Shown here: piece by piece, positions 1 through 8,738 of the stretch
Numbering within the stretch: the first letter of the stretch is position 1
Layout of the letters: the number at the start of each line of letters is the position of its first letter
Origin: Paenibacillus sp. FJAT-29882
Lineage (GTDB): Bacteria > Bacillota > Bacilli > Bacillales > DSM-1321
DNA length: 64,000 bases
Reading direction: 5' to 3'
Assembly (NCBI RefSeq): GCF_001510645.1
Contig: NZ_LMVB01000001.1
Coordinates: forward strand, 2,800,981 to 2,864,980
Made by a program: the position numbers and the translations under genes
The notes under the pieces: generated by a model
Told to the model about the DNA's origin: nothing
What the model saw: only the letters and a program-made list of their open reading frames with translations
Databases searched by the model: none

Positions 1-477
1 AACCCGTACATCCGTTAGCGCTAAACCTGTTAAATCATCCAAGCCTACCGAATCCATTTCTGGAGAGAAATGTTGCATCAACTTAATATCAGGGCCAAGA
101 ACGATAGAACCTGTGCCTACCCCTATCAGCAGTCCACCATTTTGGACAAACTCTCGAATAACCGTATCTGCCCCACTCCTTTTGAGATGATGCAATAAAT
201 AAAATGGATTACCGCCATTCAAATAAATGACATCTGATTGCCGAAGTGTCTCAGGTTCTTCAAACTCAATATCTACAAAACGAACATTCTTCATTCCCAT
301 TTCATGAAAATCACGCAATATCTTTAAAGCAAACTCGTTATTCGATTTCTCATTAATTGAAGCTGTCGTTATTATTGATATCCTAGCATCCTCTGGTTTA
401 GTTTCAAAACATTGCAAAAAACGACTTCTAATTGCATCTGTATAAAAACCAGCTGATGTTAATAAAATTTTCCCCAT
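1..477 (-). CDS. Peptidase S51 / dipeptidase E-like protein, C-terminus outside window
   Basis: Reading the minus strand from ATG at 477 gives an open frame of 159 codons that runs off the left edge. It begins MGKILLTSAGFYTDAIRSRF and carries the class I glutamine amidotransferase-like fold signature of the S51 family: a parallel-strand start, an LNGGNPFYLLHHL segment, then a GGLLIGVGTGSIVLGP nucleophile elbow. In S51 peptidases the elbow normally reads GxSAGS with a catalytic serine; here the serine position is glycine (GVGTGS). The protein may therefore be a non-peptidase member or use the later serine. Family assignment is fairly safe, activity is not. Confidence 0.7.
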   Translation of the reverse strand, partial: MGKILLTSAGFYTDAIRSRFLQCFETKPEDARISIITTASINEKSNNEFALKILRDFHEMGMKNVRFVDIEFEEPETLRQSDVIYLNGGNPFYLLHHLKRSGADTVIREFVQNGGLLIGVGTGSIVLGPDIKLMQHFSPEMDSVGLDDLTGLALTDVRV

Positions 478-480
478 CGA

Positions 481-914
481 CTCTCCCCCTCGCTTTCTAT
501 GTTTAACAGTTCAGCAGCGATTAGGAAAACTCCTGCTGTATTTCCCAAGATATTCATCATCACTTGTCTCTAATCCTATTTTTTCTCTAGTAAATATTGC
601 GGAATGGGCAAACTAGATCCATTGTAGAGCTACCCCCTTCAGATGATCACGCTTTCTCTTTGGTTTTGAGGCAACCGCCTGTCTTTAATTAGGTAGCTAT
701 ATACTCTATTCATTGCCAAAGACGCATGTTATAATCAATTCCGTTGCATTTCCACACGTTTCCTATTTAATCAAGTCATTTTCTGTGGAAAAAAGGTGCG
801 GAGCTTCGCACCGCCACCTTCATTAGGTGATGCAATTTGAGAACCTGAACCTTTTTCATCGATTTAGTTAGGATCAGATGCTCATGAATATTTTTTAGAT
901 AAAGGAGTGTTTAC
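481..914. other. Intergenic region between divergent genes
   Basis: No coding frame of interest. It holds the 5' leader of the S51-like gene on the minus side, one minus-strand copy of repeat family 2 near 788-862, and the leader of the SulP gene, ending in an AAAGGAGTG ribosome site. I found no recognisable riboswitch or promoter here. Confidence 0.5.
788..862 (-). repeat. Repeat family 2, copy A
   Basis: Read on the minus strand this segment (core CGATGAAAAAGGTTCAGGTT, then a TCTCAAATTGCATCACC stretch and AAGGTGGCGGTGCGAAGC) closely matches a plus-strand segment at 40979-41055. It contains a short hairpin, GGTGCGGAGC opposite GCTTCGCACC. It lies upstream of the SulP gene. Confidence 0.6.
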
Positions 915-2375
915 TTGAATACCGCTAGATTAAAACAAGAATGGTTTGGCAATACACGTGGCGATATCCTATCGGGCATTGTTGTTGCATTAGCCTTAAT
1001 TCCCGAAGCGATTGCATTTTCAATTATTGCAGGCGTTGATCCGATGGTTGGCTTGTACGCCTCATTTTGCATTGCAATTGTCATTGCCTTTGTAGGTGGT
1101 CGCCCTGGGATGATTTCAGCCGCGACTGGAGCAATGGCACTTGTCATGGTTGATTTGGTTAAAGATCATGGCTTGCAGTTTTTATTAGCTGCGACCATTT
1201 TAACTGGAATCATCCAAATTTTCCTTGGCGTATTTAAAATTGGCAAACTGATGAAATTTATCCCAAGACCTGTTATGGTTGGCTTCGTCAATTCACTGGC
1301 GATCTTAATTTTCTCTGCACAATTGACTCACTTTGTCGGTGAATCATGGGTCATGTACGTAATGACCGCAGGTGCACTTGCGATTATTTATTTATTTCCT
1401 TATGTTACTAAAGTCATTCCATCCCCGCTTATTGCGATTGTTGTCATGACCATTATCGCTGTCACGACAGGAGCTTCTGTGCGGACAGTCGGTGATATGG
1501 GGGAACTTACGCAAGCGTTACCTACGTTCTTCCTTCCTGACGTTCCATTTACGATGGAAACATTCATGATTATTCTTCCTTATTCACTTGCATTAGCATT
1601 TGTAGGACTACTAGAGAGTTTATTAACCGCTCAAATTGTAGATGATTTAACGGACACAGAAAGTAATAAGAACACAGAAGCACGGGGCCAGGGTATCGCG
1701 AATATCGTTGCGGGTTTTTTCGGTGGCATGGCTGGTTGTGCCATGATTGGTCAATCAGGTATTAATATTAGATCCGGCGGTCGCGGCCGACTTTCTACCT
1801 TTGTTGCTGGTGGTTTTCTATTAATATTAATTGTTCTATTAAATGATGTTCTTGTGAAAATTCCGATGGCAGCCCTTGTTGGCGTGATGATTATGGTTTC
1901 AATTGGTACATTTGATTGGTCATCACTGAAAAAACTGCATCTGGTTCCGATCACCGACACATTGGTCATGCTAGTAACAGTAATCGTTGTTCTTTACACA
2001 AATGATCTTTCAAAAGGTGTATTTGCCGGCGTAATCTTAAGCATGATTTTCTTTTCGGCTAAAGCTTCTAAAGTGCGAGTTGAAAAGACAGTAGTTGAAA
2101 CCAGCAAAGAGACTTTATACTACGTACGAGGTCCTCTGTTCTTTGCGTCCGTACAAGACTTCGTGAAACAGTTTGACCTGCTGGAAACAACTGATCGTGT
2201 TGTTATTGATTTTAGTGGCTCGAAAGTATGGGACGATTCTGCTGTAGGTGCAGTGGATAAGATTATCTTGAAATACCGAGCACACAGTAAAACGGTCCAA
2301 CTTAAAGGTCTTGATACAGAAAGCTCACAACTGCTCAAAAAACTAGCTGCATATAAAGTTGAGACAGTAAATTAA
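915..2375 (+). CDS. SulP-family inorganic anion transporter with STAS domain
   Basis: A 486-residue protein with roughly ten or more hydrophobic segments over residues 15-390, typical of SulP anion permeases (sulfate, bicarbonate or molybdate carriers in the cytoplasmic membrane), followed by a C-terminal STAS domain (about 400-486) containing the [20 protein letters not shown] region. The early segment [20 protein letters not shown] matches the SulP signature region. The start is TTG, chosen because AAAGGAGTG lies at the correct distance. There is no linked carbonic anhydrase or sulfate-assimilation gene, so the transported anion is not indicated. A family-1 repeat begins immediately after the stop. 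Confidence 0.9.
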   Translation: MNTARLKQEWFGNTRGDILSGIVVALALIPEAIAFSIIAGVDPMVGLYASFCIAIVIAFVGGRPGMISAATGAMALVMVDLVKDHGLQFLLAATILTGIIQIFLGVFKIGKLMKFIPRPVMVGFVNSLAILIFSAQLTHFVGESWVMYVMTAGALAIIYLFPYVTKVIPSPLIAIVVMTIIAVTTGASVRTVGDMGELTQALPTFFLPDVPFTMETFMIILPYSLALAFVGLLESLLTAQIVDDLTDTESNKNTEARGQGIANIVAGFFGGMAGCAMIGQSGINIRSGGRGRLSTFVAGGFLLILIVLLNDVLVKIPMAALVGVMIMVSIGTFDWSSLKKLHLVPITDTLVMLVTVIVVLYTNDLSKGVFAGVILSMIFFSAKASKVRVEKTVVETSKETLYYVRGPLFFASVQDFVKQFDLLETTDRVVIDFSGSKVWDDSAVGAVDKIILKYRAHSKTVQLKGLDTESSQLLKKLAAYKVETVN

Positions 2376-2381
2376 TCTATA

Positions 2382-2574
2382 CAAATCTGTATGGCGTTAA
2401 AACGCCACCATTTACCATAAAGGATTAATCCTGTAGCACGCTACACCCGCCTCATCACAATGGTGGCGGTGCGGAGCCGGAATTTTAGATGCTTTTCCGA
2501 TAAAATAAGTATATCTGCTAAATAGATTGGCTATATTTATAAGTCGCGGAGACCCTTCCCCATGTCCTTCATAC
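2382..2574 (+). repeat. Repeat family 1, copy A (structured, about 190 bp)
   Basis: Runs from the GTATGGCGTTAAAACGCC palindrome through ACGCCACCATT (pairing with AATGGTGGCGGT 60 bp later), AGGATTAATCCT, GTAGCACGCTAC and on to CATGTCCTTCATAC. A second copy with about 85-90% visible identity is at 14985-15184 and a diverged minus-strand partial copy at 47328-47411. No convincing coding frame spans it. Confidence 0.75.
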
Positions 2575-2701
2575 AAAAGAGGCTGCCCAAAAAGCAAAGG
2601 GTCAGACCCCGCAGCAACTAAATACAGTACAAGATTAGTGTCTGAAACACTACATACTGTTTTAGAGTGCGAGGTCAGACCCTTATGGGACAACCTCTTT
2701 T
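2575..2701. repeat. Repeat family 4, copy A: long imperfect palindrome, likely ppaC terminator
   Basis: Outer arms AAAAGAGGCTG and CAACCTCTTTT enclose two GGGTCAGACC palindromes and an inner ACAGTA/TACTGT stem. The copy at 35939-36068 has the same core. The element sits 8 bp beyond the ppaC stop codon, and read on the minus strand ends GCAGCCTCTTTT, so it can fold as a terminator for ppaC. Confidence 0.7.
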
Positions 2702-2708
2702 ACATTTA

Positions 2709-3638
2709 TTACTTCGTGAAAATGTCTGTTAACACAGGCACAATTTGTTTCTTACGTGATACAACACCGTGAAGAACAGCAATTTTATTATTCAATGTGA
2801 CATTATACGCACGTTCAACAGCTTGAGTTTGTGTACCTAGTGCAAGTCCGACAGAATCGTTTGTCAAAATATCAGTTACGACAAATAGGAATAAGTCTAA
2901 TCCTTTGTCTGCGATTACAGCCTCAATTGCTGCTTCCAATTCTGCTTGGCGCGCTAACACTTCATTCACATCGACTGCGTTTACTTGGGCGATTTCAACC
3001 TTAGCATCTCCCATTGTGAATTCTTTAGCATCTAGCGTGATGAGTTGAGAAATCGTTTTGTCACTAAGGTCTGCTCCTGCTTTGAGCATTTCAAGACCAT
3101 ATGTTTCCGCATTAATCCCAGCAATTTCTGCTAATTCCATGGCAGCCGCAACATCTTGCTCTGTGCATGTTGGTGATTTAAACAATAATGAATCAGAAAT
3201 AATCGCAGAAAGCATCAGCCCTGCAACTTCTTTTGGTACTTCAAGATTATTTTCTTTATAGATTTTATTTAAGATCGTTGCCGTACAACCAACTGGCTCA
3301 GCGCGATAGTATAACGGATCGCTCGTTTCGAAATTCGCAATTCGGTGATGATCAATGACTTCAATGACTCGAACCTGATCAATGTCATCTACACTTTGCT
3401 GACGCTCATTATGGTCTACCAATATCACATCAGAAGCTTCTCCTTTCGCTGCTGTAATCAAGCGTGGTGCTTCGAATTTAAATGTATCAAGTGCATATTG
3501 TGTTTCACCGTTCACTTCGCCTAGACGAACGGCCTCGGCATTCATTCCTAATTGTCTTTTCAAATCGGCATACGCAATTGCTGAACAAATTGTATCCGTA
3601 TCTGGATTTTTATGTCCGAAAATAAGTACTTTTTCCAC
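2709..3638 (-). CDS. ppaC: Manganese-dependent inorganic pyrophosphatase (family II)
   Basis: A 309-residue DHH-family phosphoesterase that hydrolyses pyrophosphate to phosphate in the cytoplasm, pulling biosynthetic reactions forward. Visible signatures: GHKNPDTDT (metal ligands H9, D13, D15), D75 in LVDHNE, the DHH motif at residues 96-98, and the C-terminal SRKKQ motif of family II enzymes near residue 297. Length is normal for the family. The start ATG at 3638 is preceded by AAAGGGGTAATA on the minus strand. It is monocistronic, and a family-4 palindromic repeat lies at its 3' end. Confidence 0.96.
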   Translation of the reverse strand: MEKVLIFGHKNPDTDTICSAIAYADLKRQLGMNAEAVRLGEVNGETQYALDTFKFEAPRLITAAKGEASDVILVDHNERQQSVDDIDQVRVIEVIDHHRIANFETSDPLYYRAEPVGCTATILNKIYKENNLEVPKEVAGLMLSAIISDSLLFKSPTCTEQDVAAAMELAEIAGINAETYGLEMLKAGADLSDKTISQLITLDAKEFTMGDAKVEIAQVNAVDVNEVLARQAELEAAIEAVIADKGLDLFLFVVTDILTNDSVGLALGTQTQAVERAYNVTLNNKIAVLHGVVSRKKQIVPVLTDIFTK

Positions 3639-3961
3639 GTTATTACCCCTTTAAAATAAAATTGTTTCAATTCTTCTATTTTAGCATAAAGTTCTTTGCA
3701 AAACACATTTCAAACTTGCAAGTTTATTAATTAGCTCCTACGCAAATTACGGAAAATAGATGATACTCCATGCTGCCTAATCAATCATGCATCAAAATTA
3801 ATTTTTTTAAACCTGCTTCATCCTTGCTCAGTCTAGCAACCATTTGATAGAATAAGCAATTCAGGCACTTATTCCACAATTTTTTCAGCAGAAACTATAC
3901 TTTTTATAAAAATCAAGATTTGATTTATTTTTATTTATCCATTAGGATAATAAGGAGCGAA

Positions 3962-3977
3962 TCACAATATATAGATG
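3962..3977 (+). promoter_or_regulatory. NrdR-like box 1
   Basis: TCACAATATATAGATG matches 13 of 16 positions of the NrdR consensus (ACACWAYATATWGDGT, from memory). NrdR is the nucleotide-sensing repressor of ribonucleotide reductase genes. A second, weaker site follows 32 bp later, the three-helical-turn spacing typical of tandem NrdR boxes. Confidence 0.65.
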
Positions 3978-3993
3978 TTGAAAACCAGAAATA

Positions 3994-4009
3994 TATCTAT
4001 ATATAGAAA
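3994..4009 (+). promoter_or_regulatory. NrdR-like box 2
   Basis: TATCTATATATAGAAA matches 11 of 16 NrdR consensus positions, including the whole CWAYATATWG core. Its core G is exactly 32 bp from the equivalent base of box 1. Weaker alone; the phasing is what makes it credible. Confidence 0.55.
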
Positions 4010-4258
4010 TTATGCTTTAGATGCTAAAATCCTGCTTTACAGATATGGACAGCATAGTCGACATAATCCCACAAATTTACCTAACTAGATATAGTGAATC
4101 TCTAACTTATGTGAGTGAATGAATGAAAAGATCGTCTGCAAACAAACAGTTTTTATTTTGCGAGATGTTTTGATTCACTCACCATGTGTGACTATTACGA
4201 ATCGGCTTTTCACAAAAAATGCTACGTTTTTTTGATTGTATTTAAGGAGGAACTTACT

Positions 4259-6571
4259 ATGAACCTACCAATTAATAATTCTTTCGCCTTTCCTGATGTG
4301 GAAAATTTAACAGAAAATGCAAACTCACTACAATTAAACCACCTATCCAAAGAATTCGAAGGCAAATTGGACATGGACAAATATAAGAAGCGCTTTATGA
4401 AGTGGCTTGATCGCCAAGATGGTCCGACAGAAGAGCAAACTTCCAAGAAACTGATCCAAATGGCTCTTGAAAGTGTCGACATCGACGCTCCAGACTGGAC
4501 GTTCGTCGCAGCGGCTGAGTTATTGAACTCCATGTATCGTGAAGCACAGGCTAATCGAGGCTATGAAGGGATAAAATATGGCTCCCTTTATGAATTGATT
4601 CACTTAATGTCCAGCGTCCAAGACGGGCAACGCTACCCCGTTTATAAAGCTGAATTACTTGATGCCTATACTAAAGAAGAGATTGACGAATTGGGCTCAA
4701 CCATTGATCCTGAAAAAGACAAGCTCTTCTCGTATATTGGTCTCTATTTGTTAAACGATCGATATCTTGCACGCCCAACGAACAACGCTGTCTACGAGTT
4801 GCCTCAAGAACGGTTTATGATCATTGCAATGGAAATCATGCGTCTTGAACCGAAAGAATATCGACTTCAATTCGTCAAGGAAGCATATTGGGCCATGTCA
4901 AATCTCTACATGACCGTTGCGACGCCTACTCTTTCGAACGCAGGGAAAACACATGGACAACTAAGCTCTTGCTTTATTGACGCTATTGAAGACTCGATTG
5001 ATGGCATTTATCTATCAAACTATGATGCTGCAAAAGTTTCTAAATTTGGCGGCGGCGTTGGGCTTTATGTCGGTAAAATCCGTTCACTCGGTTCGGACAT
5101 TCGTGGCTTCTCAGGCAACAGCTCAGGTACAACACCATGGATTCGTCTATTTAACCAAACAGCAGTAAGTGTCGATCAACTCGGACAGAGAAAAGGTGCA
5201 ATTGCGATCTATCTTGATGCATGGCATAAAGATATTATGAGCTTCCTTGATTTAAAAACACAAAATGGCGACGACCGTCTGAAAGCACATGATATTTTTA
5301 CTGGCGTTTGTATTCCTGATCTTTTTATGGAAGCTGTAGAGAATCGCAAAGAATGGTATTTATTTGATCCTCATACAGTCAAGCAAACACTTGGGTTCTC
5401 ACTTGAAGATTTCTATGATGAGAAAAAAGGGGAAGGAAGCTTCCGTGAACATTACGCACTTGCAGTAGAAGCTGCCAAAAACGGGGTTCTTCCAAGCTAT
5501 GCGTTTGAAAAAATCAACGCCATTGAAATTATGAAAAGTATTATGATTTCTCAGTTAGAAGAAGGCGTGCCTTACATGTTTTATCGGGATGAAGTGAACC
5601 GCAAAAACCCGAACAAACATAAAGGGATGATTTATTGTTCGAACCTATGTACAGAAATTGCGCAAAACTTAAGTCCTTCTTCAATTACAGAAGAATACGA
5701 AACAGAAGATGGCGATGTTGTCATGATTCGTAAGAGTGGTGATTTCGTTGTATGTAACCTTTCTTCCATCAACCTGCCTCGCGCTGTTGGTGATGAAGTA
5801 TTAGACCGGCTTATCCCGATTCAAGTACGGATGCTTGATAATGTAATTGACGTGAATAATCTTCCTGTCAAGCAAGCAGAAATCTCAAATAAACGATACC
5901 GTGCGATTGGTTTAGGAACATTCGGCTGGCATCACCTGCTTGCTACGAAAAATATGTACTGGGAGTCAGACGAAGCAGTTGAGCTAGCTGACACTCTTTA
6001 TGAGAAAATTGCTTTTCTAACAATCAAAGCATCAAGTGAGCTGGCGCAAGAAAAAGGTGCTTATCCATATTATGAAGGCTCTGATTGGAATACAGGCAAC
6101 TACTTCGAACTTAGAAATTACCAAGATGAAGCTTGGACAACATTAAAAGAACAAGTGCAAAAACACGGCGTCCGAAACGGTTACCTGATGGCGATTGCAC
6201 CGAATTCATCGACCGCTAAAATCGGAAATTCAACTGATGGAATCGACCCGTTATATGAAATTGAATTTTACGAAGAAAAGAAAAACTTTAAGTTCAAGGT
6301 AACGGCTCCAGGATTAACGCCATCAACCTATGAATACTATAAGAAAACGCGATTCCACTTATCTCAAAAAGAAAGTATTCGACATAACGCAGCTCGTCAG
6401 CGTCATATCGATCAGGCTATCAGTTTTAACCTGTACGTTCATAACACGATTAAAGCGAAAGATTTACTCGATATACACATGACTGCATGGAACAGTGGAA
6501 TGAAATCAACGTACTACGTTCGTTCTACTTCTTCTGAATATGATAATGCATGCGAAAGCTGTTCTAGTTAA
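4259..6571 (+). CDS. Class I ribonucleoside-diphosphate reductase, alpha (large) subunit
   Basis: A 770-residue catalytic subunit reducing ribonucleoside diphosphates for DNA synthesis. Start at 4259 is fixed by AAGGAGGAAC; an upstream in-frame ATG at 4184 lacks a site. Catalytic residues visible: C238 in LSSCFI, thiyl-radical C464 and E466 in SNLCTEI, C499 in VCNLSSINL, and the C-terminal redox pair CESC at 765-768. The N-terminal region lacks a recognisable VxKRDG ATP-cone, so dATP overall inhibition is unlikely. First gene of an alpha-beta-flavodoxin cluster behind NrdR-like boxes. Whether it belongs to subclass Ia, Ib or another group needs a tree, so I avoid the symbol nrdA or nrdE. Confidence 0.93.
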   Translation: MNLPINNSFAFPDVENLTENANSLQLNHLSKEFEGKLDMDKYKKRFMKWLDRQDGPTEEQTSKKLIQMALESVDIDAPDWTFVAAAELLNSMYREAQANRGYEGIKYGSLYELIHLMSSVQDGQRYPVYKAELLDAYTKEEIDELGSTIDPEKDKLFSYIGLYLLNDRYLARPTNNAVYELPQERFMIIAMEIMRLEPKEYRLQFVKEAYWAMSNLYMTVATPTLSNAGKTHGQLSSCFIDAIEDSIDGIYLSNYDAAKVSKFGGGVGLYVGKIRSLGSDIRGFSGNSSGTTPWIRLFNQTAVSVDQLGQRKGAIAIYLDAWHKDIMSFLDLKTQNGDDRLKAHDIFTGVCIPDLFMEAVENRKEWYLFDPHTVKQTLGFSLEDFYDEKKGEGSFREHYALAVEAAKNGVLPSYAFEKINAIEIMKSIMISQLEEGVPYMFYRDEVNRKNPNKHKGMIYCSNLCTEIAQNLSPSSITEEYETEDGDVVMIRKSGDFVVCNLSSINLPRAVGDEVLDRLIPIQVRMLDNVIDVNNLPVKQAEISNKRYRAIGLGTFGWHHLLATKNMYWESDEAVELADTLYEKIAFLTIKASSELAQEKGAYPYYEGSDWNTGNYFELRNYQDEAWTTLKEQVQKHGVRNGYLMAIAPNSSTAKIGNSTDGIDPLYEIEFYEEKKNFKFKVTAPGLTPSTYEYYKKTRFHLSQKESIRHNAARQRHIDQAISFNLYVHNTIKAKDLLDIHMTAWNSGMKSTYYVRSTSSEYDNACESCSS

Positions 6572-6626
6572 AAGCCTTAGCGCCTTATTAGTAGTAAATT
6601 TATTAAAAATATAATCGTACACATTT

Positions 6627-6661
6627 GCTGAATAAAAAGGCTCCCTTTTTATTCAGCTTTT
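6627..6661 (+). terminator. Hairpin between RNR alpha and beta genes
   Basis: A perfect 14-bp stem, GCTGAATAAAAAGG against CCTTTTTATTCAGC, with a 3-nt loop CTC and a TTTT tail. It has the form of an intrinsic terminator or attenuator placed inside the cluster, 52 bp before the beta-subunit ATG. Confidence 0.75.
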
Positions 6662-6712
6662 AATACGATTTTGATACGAACTTATATTCCCTATAAACAA
6701 AGGAGCGATTAT

Positions 6713-7765
6713 ATGACAACTCACATAAAAAAAATCCGCTTGTTAGAACCAACATATCCTACAAAGGCAACAGGGGTATTCAAAGGTGAGGGATCCGGTT
6801 TTCTCCTCTGGAATGATATTCAATATGAAAAATTTTATGATGTCTATACACAGCTAATCAATAACTTTTGGAAGCCTTCAAGTGTAAACATGATTCAAGA
6901 TAAAAAGCAGTGGGGAGATTTGGACGAAGACATCCAAGACGCTTTTCTAGACATTCTTACGATGATTGCTGGTATGGACAGCTTGCAAACACCAACACTA
7001 GTGGAGATTCTTCGATATGTTAAAGACCCTGCTGCAAAGGCCATCCTTGCAAATATGGCACAGCAAGAATCAATTCATAACGAATCCTACTCTTACATCC
7101 TTGCTTCTTTGATTCCTTTAAATAAGCAGAAACAATTGTTTGATCGTATTAAACAGCATCCACAAGTTGTAAAACGAAATAAACCCATTGTAGATGCTTA
7201 TCAAAAATTTGTTGATGATCCAAGTCCACAACATTTATTCGAAGCTTTAATACATTCGACCAATCTCGAGGGTATTTATTTCTATCTTGCTTTTGCCTTC
7301 TATTACAATTTAGGCCGTCAAAACCTAATGACTGGTTCTGCAACGATGATTTCCTATATTCACCGTGACGAGATGGTCCACTTTGACTTTGTCGGAATGC
7401 TTGTACAAATTTTAATGTATGAATATCCAGAATTGAACAATGAAAGCAACACGAAATTTATTTATGAAACATTAGAAAAAGCTGTTGATTTAGAAAAAGA
7501 ATGGTCAGAGTATATGCTTGAAGACATTCAAGGAAAAGCAGACCTTGATTTAGAAGAGTTTTACGAATACATTGAATACATTGCTAATAAACGATTACGC
7601 ATATTTGGATTGGATAATCTCTATAAGGAATATCCAGAAAATCCAATGCCTTGGATTAAGACCTTTGATGATGAATCAATCAGACTGACAAAAACAGACT
7701 TCTTTGAACAAAAATCTAGAACGTATAGTCAGGTCAATGCAAGCAATGGATTCGATGAGCTATGA
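6713..7765 (+). CDS. Class I ribonucleotide reductase, beta (radical-generating) subunit
   Basis: A 350-residue ferritin-like subunit carrying the metal-radical cofactor used by the alpha subunit. All metal ligands are readable: D89, E119 and H122 (ESIH), E186 (NLEGIYFY), E220 and H223 (RDEMVH), and the radical tyrosine is Y126 (HNESY). Start at 6713 is set by AAAGGAGCG; the frame is open 14 codons further upstream. The last codons overlap the next gene by ATGA, implying translational coupling with the flavodoxin. The presence of the tyrosine argues against the tyrosine-less subclasses; Fe versus Mn loading cannot be read. Confidence 0.93.
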   Translation: MTTHIKKIRLLEPTYPTKATGVFKGEGSGFLLWNDIQYEKFYDVYTQLINNFWKPSSVNMIQDKKQWGDLDEDIQDAFLDILTMIAGMDSLQTPTLVEILRYVKDPAAKAILANMAQQESIHNESYSYILASLIPLNKQKQLFDRIKQHPQVVKRNKPIVDAYQKFVDDPSPQHLFEALIHSTNLEGIYFYLAFAFYYNLGRQNLMTGSATMISYIHRDEMVHFDFVGMLVQILMYEYPELNNESNTKFIYETLEKAVDLEKEWSEYMLEDIQGKADLDLEEFYEYIEYIANKRLRIFGLDNLYKEYPENPMPWIKTFDDESIRLTKTDFFEQKSRTYSQVNASNGFDEL

Positions 7766-8220
7766 AAACGGCCATCGTGTACCATTCTGCCGGGGGTAAT
7801 ACAAAAGCCTTAGCAGAAGCCATTTTTTCTTTTTTGCCGGAAGCAGAGCTATTTAGAATCAAAGATTTTGATCTCAGCACGATTTCCCAATATGAAGGTT
7901 TATTGGTAGGTACTTATACATGGGGCGATGGAGATTTACCCGCAAAAATCGTTCCATTATATGAAGAATTAGAAGTTGCTCAAGTAACGCCATTAGTTAC
8001 CGGCGTATTTGGTACAGGTGAAACAAACTACAATCATTTTTGCGGAGCTGTTAACCAGTTCCGTGACATGCTATTTGCCAACACTCAATTAGCCGTTACA
8101 TTAAAGATTGAGCAGATGTATCAGGATTCAGACCTTTCGCGAATTCAAAAGTTCACAGACGTTTTCAAAGCGAAATTAAAGGCTCAACAAAATAAGTTTG
8201 AAAAATCCGCCGCCCTATGA
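7762..8220 (+). CDS. Flavodoxin, likely reductant or activator for the adjacent RNR
   Basis: A 152-residue short-chain flavodoxin: FMN phosphate loop YHSAGGNTKALAEAI at residues 7-21, the VGTYTWGDGDLP flavin-shielding loop near 49-60, and FGTGETNYNHFCGA near 84-97. These are flavodoxin motifs, not those of the NrdI family normally found with Mn-type class Ib reductases. The gene overlaps the beta subunit by four bases (ATGA), so the two proteins are made together; a role in supplying electrons for cofactor assembly or repair is inferred from position. Its last codons form the 5' arm of the terminator. Confidence 0.88.
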   Translation: MKTAIVYHSAGGNTKALAEAIFSFLPEAELFRIKDFDLSTISQYEGLLVGTYTWGDGDLPAKIVPLYEELEVAQVTPLVTGVFGTGETNYNHFCGAVNQFRDMLFANTQLAVTLKIEQMYQDSDLSRIQKFTDVFKAKLKAQQNKFEKSAAL

Positions 8221-8240
8221 ATAGACGGTGGATTTTTTTC
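8201..8240 (+). terminator. Terminator of the RNR cluster
   Basis: AAATCCGCCG pairs with CGGTGGATTT (one G-T wobble) and is followed by a run of seven T. The 5' arm lies inside the last flavodoxin codons. Confidence 0.8.
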
Positions 8241-8373
8241 AACTAATGGTAACCCCTTGCTCCTGTCGCTAAATCTTTAGTTAACTATTCAATGAACAAA
8301 TACGAATTTGCTATATTCCTATGTATACATTTATTGTCTTTGCTTATTCTATGTATAGGAGGTGGCATACAAA

Positions 8374-8676
8374 ATGGATCGTTTTGAAGATGCATACAAT
8401 CAATATAAGGAACAAGAAGCTACAGACAGTCGGATAAATCCAGAGATTGATGATGGCAAGGAATATATTGAAGCCGTTCGGAAAAACGAGGATGGCAATA
8501 TCATTGCCGTTAAAACAAATGCTGGCAGAGAGCTAGATTACCCTACCGCTCTATCCGAAGCAAAAGATGGAAAACTTGCTCACGTAGATGTTTTCCATAA
8601 ATATGGACGAGATATTTTACGAAGTGAGCCGGACGGGATTAAGGAAAATAACCTGGATGAACTACCACTCTTTTAA
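8374..8676 (+). CDS. DUF3892 domain protein
   Basis: A 100-residue acidic soluble protein beginning MDRFEDAYNQYKEQEATDS. The middle part (EYIEAVRKNEDGNIIAVKTNAGRELDYP in two adjoining pieces, then ALSEAKDGKLAHVDVFHKYGR) follows the DUF3892 pattern seen in many Bacillales. AGGAGGT ends 10 bp before the ATG at 8374; a GTG four codons earlier overlaps that site and is rejected. No function is established. It is monocistronic, with its own upstream region and a terminator shared with the convergent csp gene. Confidence 0.8.
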   Translation: MDRFEDAYNQYKEQEATDSRINPEIDDGKEYIEAVRKNEDGNIIAVKTNAGRELDYPTALSEAKDGKLAHVDVFHKYGRDILRSEPDGIKENNLDELPLF

Positions 8677-8694
8677 AATAGGTTTTTAAAACAC

Positions 8695-8723
8695 GAAAAA
8701 GGCCCCAAAATGGAGCCTTTTTC
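8695..8723. terminator. Bidirectional terminator between DUF3892 gene and csp
   Basis: GAAAAAGGCCCC and its near complement GGAGCCTTTTTC flank a short AT loop, with T-runs in both directions. It serves the convergent genes on each side. Confidence 0.8.
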
Positions 8724-8738
8724 TTATAGAATCATAAA

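Larger units (their letters stand above)
3639..4258 (+). other. Control region upstream of the ribonucleotide reductase genes
   Basis: About 620 bp without a gene between divergent ppaC and nrd. It is AT-rich and holds a plausible SigA promoter (TTGATT at 3920-3925, TAGGAT at 3943-3948, 17-bp spacer) and two NrdR-like boxes downstream of it. An in-frame ATG at 4184 exists but lacks a ribosome site. Confidence 0.5.

Noticed and set aside
481-914. Riboswitch upstream of SulP gene
   Set aside because: No conserved core of SAM, ydaO, c-di-GMP or molybdenum-cofactor classes could be found by eye.
2412-2772. Frames of 81-93 residues on both strands
   Set aside because: They fall entirely on repeat families 1 and 4 and lack ribosome sites.
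4184-4258. Upstream ATG for the RNR alpha gene
   Set aside because: No ribosome site; AAGGAGGAAC precedes the ATG at 4259 instead.
7762-8220. Annotation as NrdI
   Set aside because: The TYTWGDGDLP and FGTGETNYN loops are those of flavodoxin, not NrdI.
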